Below are positions 23,100 to 26,298 of a stretch of 26,298 nt of DNA, in pieces. How positions within the stretch are numbered: the stretch's first letter is position 1; every line of letters starts with the position of its first letter. This stretch comes from a virus. The position numbers and the translations under genes were made by a program. The stretch is taken from the IMG/VR virus record IMGVR_UViG_3300025603_000066, positions 1-26,298 of that record; one strand, given 5' to 3'. The notes below the pieces were generated by a model. It worked only from the letters and a program-made list of their open reading frames with translations. It made no database searches and was not told where the DNA came from.

Positions 23100-23777
23100 T
23101 TATAATCTTCCCGCAATCACTTCAATAGTGCCAACCGTTTCGGAGTCATAAGATTCAAGTGCTTTGCCTACCACTGTTCCAAAATTTGGTGCTGTGCAGG
23201 AAGTGCCTGCTCCTGCTATATTACCAGAAACAATCATGTCTCCACGTTGTATTTTTCCATGCACCTTACAAGGAACACGACCTGTTAGTGCCAGGTCAAC
23301 AACATTTTCTGCCACTAGGTCTTTGTTCATTAAAAATGCAGGATTGGTACTGACTATGCCCGCCACTGTGGGATCCATGTAACTGTTGCTGGATGTAACT
23401 TCTTTTGGACCGCCTATTGTCATAACAGTTCCTGGGTCATATTGGCTATCCGCTACGTATTTTTCAGCCAAGTCAGCATACAATGCTTGTGTTGCTGTAC
23501 CTGTAAAATATGTTGCTGTAACATTACCACTAAAGTTTCCGTGTACTGCTTGTACTGTTCCTGTTGCGTTAACATGTGAAGCACCTACGTTACCGGATGT
23601 AGTTAGCAAGTCAGTACTTGGGTTGTATGTTAAATTAGCATCAGTTTCTAACGCGGTTGTAGCCCCTTGTGTATCGCTGAATACCAAGAAAACAGTTTCG
23701 TTATTGCCATCATTAGCTGTATTAATAACTGTTTCAGCTGTTGTTATAACGTCGGGTTCGTTGCCTAAATATGCCAT
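23100..23777 (-). CDS. Fibre-type structural protein with C-terminal YADLAE domain
   Basis: The product is 225 residues. The N-terminus MAYLGNEPDVITTAETVIN matches fibre starts. A beta-repeat region (LTYNPSTDLLTTSGNVGASH, NATGTVQAVHGNFSGNVTAT) is followed by a compact domain: LYADLAEKYVADSQYDPGTV, VAGIVSTNPAFLMN, LTGRVPCKVHGKIQRGDMIV and GTVVGKALESYDSETVGTIE. The same domain ends the gene at 24939 and is frequent in marine-phage fibres. It resembles autoproteolytic Peptidase_G2-type fibre modules, but I see no secure catalytic set. The start at 23777 has an AGGATAAT Shine-Dalgarno. The next fibre ATG follows this gene's stop directly. It shares a 61-base identical segment with the gene at 24939. 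Confidence 0.83.
   Translation of the reverse strand: MAYLGNEPDVITTAETVINTANDGNNETVFLVFSDTQGATTALETDANLTYNPSTDLLTTSGNVGASHVNATGTVQAVHGNFSGNVTATYFTGTATQALYADLAEKYVADSQYDPGTVMTIGGPKEVTSSNSYMDPTVAGIVSTNPAFLMNKDLVAENVVDLALTGRVPCKVHGKIQRGDMIVSGNIAGAGTSCTAPNFGTVVGKALESYDSETVGTIEVIAGRL
23512..23572 (-). repeat. 61-base direct repeat, copy 1
   Basis: Identical base for base to 25345-25405. It encodes TGTVQAVHGNFSGNVTAT in both fibre genes, while flanking DNA differs. Confidence 0.9.
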
Positions 23778-23785
23778 TGATTATC

Positions 23786-24115
23786 CTAGGTCGACGATGA
23801 CAAGTAACTCATGATAGAATCTGTACTGGTGGTTGTGTCAGAAGAAACACTTATTGTGTCGCCCTGTTCAAGAACTACTTTTTGATCGCCACCAACGATT
23901 ACTATTGCACCACCACTTGCTATTGTTGCGCCTTTGATCATGTTTACTGTTGCCCCACCACTTTTGCTTAGTGTTGCTGTTACAGCTATATTATTTGCGT
24001 GTATATTTGATAAACTAAAACCAATAATGGTGTGTGTTGTACTTGACGAGACTGTGTCAGACACCTGTGCAGGGCTAGTCCCTATGTTCCCGGTTACTAC
24101 GCTTTTAAATGCCAT
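23786..24115 (-). CDS. Small virion-type protein, common beside marine phage fibres
   Basis: The product is 109 residues and all-beta in look: MAFKSVVTGNIGTSPAQVSD, THTIIGFSLSNIHANNIAVT, then GGAIVIVGGDQKVVLEQGDT and ISVSSDTTTSTDSIMSYLSS. The VVGGDQKVVLExGDTI signature is one I recall in small structural proteins located beside fibre genes in cyanophages and other marine phages, where it may decorate the tail or capsid. No enzymatic motif is visible. A TTAAATA late-type heptamer lies at 24136-24142, 21 bases before the ATG, with the TAA stop of the upstream gene inside it. Confidence 0.82.
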   Translation of the reverse strand: MAFKSVVTGNIGTSPAQVSDTVSSSTTHTIIGFSLSNIHANNIAVTATLSKSGGATVNMIKGATIASGGAIVIVGGDQKVVLEQGDTISVSSDTTTSTDSIMSYLSSST

Positions 24116-24135
24116 TTCTAATTCCTATCATACTG

Positions 24136-24142
24136 TATTTAA
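24136..24142 (-). promoter_or_regulatory. Late-type heptamer TTAAATA
   Basis: TTAAATA on the minus strand, 21 bases before the ATG at 24115. The upstream TAA stop (24139-24141) is in the same register as at the other nested sites. It differs from ATAAATA at the first base. Confidence 0.48.
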
Positions 24143-24846
24143 CCTAATGCTATTGCATACTCAATTGCTGTTGCTTCAGTAAGACCACCACCACTTGCGG
24201 TAGCAAAACTTAGTGTACCACTGCCGTTTGTAGTCAACACTTGATCGGCAGTACCGTCACTTGTAGGGAAAGTGTACGCACTGTTGATTGTAATACTGCC
24301 AGCGTGTAAACCTACTTGTGATACGGTCAAGTCACCTGTGCTTGCACCTGTTGCTGTGGTGGTACCTAGTACAAAAACATCTGCGCTTTCGTCCCATATG
24401 ATCGCGGCATTGTCGCCTGTGCTACCACGCTCAAATATAAATCCTAAATCGTTCGCATTACTACCGGCACCACTGTTTAATTCTATTAAACTATCTGATA
24501 TGGTACTGTTTGTTGTGTTTATTGTTGTGGTGAGTCCACTTACTGTTAAGTTACCTGTAACTACTGCATTGTTGGCATTTAGTGTGCCCACCGTTATTGG
24601 TGCGTAGCTTGTTGGTACTAGGTTGGCATCTCCCGCACCGCCTGAGTTAGTGAATGCTGTATAGAACGAGTTGTCTGTTTCGCTCCAGTATACAGCGACG
24701 TTTGAAACCAAACCGTTTGCTCTGTTGAAAACAAATCCAACATCACTGTCGTTGGATGTTGACCCTTGATGCAGGACCAACAGTGGGTCATTAAACACTG
24801 TGCTGTCTGAGTTTAAGAATGATAATGGCGGTCTAGTTAATGGCAT
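24139..24846 (-). CDS. Fibre-type structural protein with duplicated DxGFxFxR module
   Basis: The product is 235 residues. Two copies of one module are seen: DSDVGFVFNRANGLVSNVAV then YWSETDNSFYTAF near the N-terminus, and NDLGFIFERGSTGDNAAIIW then DESADVFVLGTT near the middle. Between them is a beta stretch (TGNLTVSGLTTTINTTNSTI) similar to one in the gene at 24939. The C-terminus (FPTSDGTADQVLTTNGSGTL, EATAIEYAIALG) is a pattern frequent in marine-phage fibres. It probably forms part of a trimeric fibre or its connector. It has its own late promoter (24875-24881), directly beyond the terminator of the previous gene. Confidence 0.82.
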   Translation of the reverse strand: MPLTRPPLSFLNSDSTVFNDPLLVLHQGSTSNDSDVGFVFNRANGLVSNVAVYWSETDNSFYTAFTNSGGAGDANLVPTSYAPITVGTLNANNAVVTGNLTVSGLTTTINTTNSTISDSLIELNSGAGSNANDLGFIFERGSTGDNAAIIWDESADVFVLGTTTATGASTGDLTVSQVGLHAGSITINSAYTFPTSDGTADQVLTTNGSGTLSFATASGGGLTEATAIEYAIALG

Positions 24847-24874
24847 AATATAAGTCTATAAAAATATGTGTATA

Positions 24875-24881
24875 TATTTAT
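24875..24881 (-). promoter_or_regulatory. T4-type late promoter heptamer ATAAATA
   Basis: ATAAATA on the minus strand, 29 bases before the ATG at 24846 and 5 bases beyond the terminator stem. Confidence 0.65.
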
Positions 24882-24886
24882 TCAAA

Positions 24887-24916
24887 AATAAAGGGACACC
24901 TAAATGTCCCTTTATT
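24887..24916 (-). terminator. Rho-independent terminator after fibre gene
   Basis: A perfect 12-bp stem (AATAAAGGGACA with TGTCCCTTTATT) with a 6-base loop. On the minus strand it runs into TTTATTTTTGAA. It begins 22 bases after the stop codon at 24939. Confidence 0.85.
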
Positions 24917-24938
24917 GTGTTGCTTAAGATATTGCAGG

Positions 24939-26298
24939 TTATACTTTACCTACAACTACCTCAATGGTTGCTTTTACACCATCTTCTAGTGTTTCTAGTG
25001 CTTTACCAATCACAGTACCTGTTGCTGGGTTGGCGTGTGCTTTCGCATAACCAAATCCTGCTGATACCATCATGTCACCTTTGACTACTGGACCAATTGC
25101 TAAACATGGAACACGGCCCATAAGTGCCAGTGCTACAACATTAGAACCTGTTAGTCCACCATTCATCAAGTGAGCTGGGTTGGTTGAAACAATACCTGCT
25201 ACACGTCTTGAATCTTCTGTAGCAGTTGTTACTTCTTGTGCTCCACCAAACTCAAGTACTGTGGCTGCTGAATAGTTAGCATCTGCTTGATAGTTCTCAG
25301 CCAAGTCAGCGTAAAGTGATTCAGTAGCAGTACCAACAAAGTAAGTTGCTGTAACATTACCACTAAAGTTTCCGTGTACTGCTTGTACTGTTCCTGTTGC
25401 GTTAAGACTTGCAACACGAACATTACCAGCTGAGCTGTAAATTACAGCCTTACTGTTAACCACTGTATCAGCAACTGAAGTATCAACTAAGTTTAGTTCA
25501 GCGGCTGTTGAACTAACAGCAGTACCGTTGATTAACAATGATGAAACATCGGTTGCTTTGTTAAGCACCCACTTGTCGCCTGAGTTGGCGTAAGTAATTG
25601 TAGCACTTGCGCCATCGACTGTAATACCAGCACCGTCTGCAGTTGCGGCATCTGCGGCACCTGAAGCAAGAACAATGTTTTTATCATCAACTGTTAACGT
25701 TGTTGAATTGATTGTTGTTGTAGTACCGTTAACAGTGAAGTCACCGCTAACAATCAAGTTGTCGTCAACTGTAACTGTTCCGCCTGCTGAATCAATTGTT
25801 AATCCACCGCTTGTTGTATCAATCTCGTTCGCACCTGTAACACCAACTTGGATGTTTTGTGCTGTGAGTTGACCAGTTACATCACCAGTTACAGCACCAG
25901 TTACAGCACCAGCAAATGCGGCTGATGTTACTGTACCTGTGCTTGGATTGTAATGTACACCGGTGTCATAGTTGACTGCTGTTAATGCACCACTAGTAGC
26001 TGAAGCAAAATACAAGTTAAAGTTTGTATTTGTTGCTTCGTCTTGAGCAATAGTAGCACCAGCGGCTGCCCAACTTAGTGTGCCTGAGGCATCACTAACA
26101 AGAGCGTAACCGCTTACACTTGCATCTTCTGCTGGCAGTGTCCAAGTAATGTTTGAACCCACTGTGGCTGGAGCTTGGAATGCAACAAAGTTACTGCTGT
26201 CTGCATCATTAAAGCGTAAATCACCTTGGTTACCTGTTACGAGATCAGTTACATATAATGTACCAAGCCTGTTGCTTGAGCTACCAATGTTTTGGGTA
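24939..26298 (-). CDS. Tail fibre protein, N-terminus cut by window edge
   Basis: The frame stays open from the right edge to the stop at 24939, so the GTG at 26162 is an internal codon, not the start; at least 452 residues are visible. The visible N-terminal part (QNIGSSSNRLGTLYVTDLVT, DLRFNDADSSNFVAFQAP) is followed by ITWTLPAEDASVSGYALVSD. A long beta-repeat region comes next (GAVTGAVTGDVTGQLTAQN, GDFTVNGTTTTINSTTLTVD). The C-terminal domain LYADLAENYQADANY ... VAGIVSTNPAHLMNGG ... VPCLAIGPVVKGDMMVSAG is the same as in the gene at 23100. It shares a 61-base identical segment with that gene. A strong terminator follows. It is likely a long or side fibre protein; the receptor is unknown. Confidence 0.85.
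   Translation of the reverse strand, partial: TQNIGSSSNRLGTLYVTDLVTGNQGDLRFNDADSSNFVAFQAPATVGSNITWTLPAEDASVSGYALVSDASGTLSWAAAGATIAQDEATNTNFNLYFASATSGALTAVNYDTGVHYNPSTGTVTSAAFAGAVTGAVTGDVTGQLTAQNIQVGVTGANEIDTTSGGLTIDSAGGTVTVDDNLIVSGDFTVNGTTTTINSTTLTVDDKNIVLASGAADAATADGAGITVDGASATITYANSGDKWVLNKATDVSSLLINGTAVSSTAAELNLVDTSVADTVVNSKAVIYSSAGNVRVASLNATGTVQAVHGNFSGNVTATYFVGTATESLYADLAENYQADANYSAATVLEFGGAQEVTTATEDSRRVAGIVSTNPAHLMNGGLTGSNVVALALMGRVPCLAIGPVVKGDMMVSAGFGYAKAHANPATGTVIGKALETLEDGVKATIEVVVGKV
25345..25405 (-). repeat. 61-base direct repeat, copy 2
   Basis: Identical to 23512-23572, at the same place relative to the YADLAE domain in the neighbouring fibre gene. Confidence 0.9.

Noticed and set aside
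26160-26162. GTG at 26162 as the start of the right-hand fibre gene
   Set aside because: The frame is open upstream to the window edge with fibre-like sequence, so the codon is an internal valine.
1-26298. tRNA, rRNA, integrase or insertion sequence
   Set aside because: No cloverleaf-type arms, rRNA stretches, recombinase motifs or terminal inverted repeats were noticed on either strand by eye; a tRNA scan would settle the first.

Overview
The window is part of the late (virion structure) region of a T4-like tailed phage with a contractile tail (myovirus). The DNA is AT-rich. The protein set is closest to what I know from marine T4-like phages (cyanophages, pelagiphages and relatives): T4-type gp1, gp4, gp13, gp14, gp15, gp16, gp18 and gp19, plus several conserved marine-phage proteins of unknown role. 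I cannot name the host. I saw no tRNA, rRNA, integrase, CRISPR array or insertion sequence. The assignments rest on remembered family features, not on a database search.

Layout. Most genes lie on the minus strand, so they are transcribed from right to left. From the right edge: a fibre block (24939 to the edge, 24139-24846, 23786-24115, 23100-23777, 21702-23099, 21511-21702) ends with a Rossmann-like, possibly glycosyltransferase-like gene (20746-21471). A plus-strand trio follows (17600-20783): neck protein gp14, tail completion protein gp15 and a Nudix hydrolase. Back on the minus strand are a 384-aa unknown, neck protein gp13, a small marine-phage protein and dNMP kinase (gp1). A two-gene plus-strand island (13224-14347) encodes a degenerate HNH/zinc-ribbon protein and an unknown. 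The minus strand then carries tail sheath (gp18), tail tube (gp19), a tube- or baseplate-like protein, two small coupled genes, head completion gp4, small terminase gp16, and five genes for unknown or structural proteins. One of these five has a lytic transglycosylase domain, and the last runs off the left edge.

How it works together. gp16 serves DNA packaging. gp4, gp13 and gp14 complete the head and form the neck. gp15, gp18 and gp19 build the contractile tail. The fibre block should supply adsorption proteins, and the transglycosylase should help breach peptidoglycan. gp1 feeds nucleotide synthesis.

Regulation. AT-rich heptamers of the T4 late-promoter type (NTAAATA, with full TATAAATA at two places) sit about 20-37 bases upstream of many minus-strand starts and also precede both plus-strand units. 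At several junctions the TAA stop codon of the upstream gene lies inside the heptamer. Two good hairpin terminators follow the tail tube gene and the right-hand fibre gene, each directly followed by a late promoter. A textbook sigma70-type promoter (TTGACA, 17 bases, TATAAT) stands before the 384-aa gene. Genes overlap or abut closely; the largest gap is the 134-base divergent region at 17466-17599, and no stretch over 300 bases lacks a gene.
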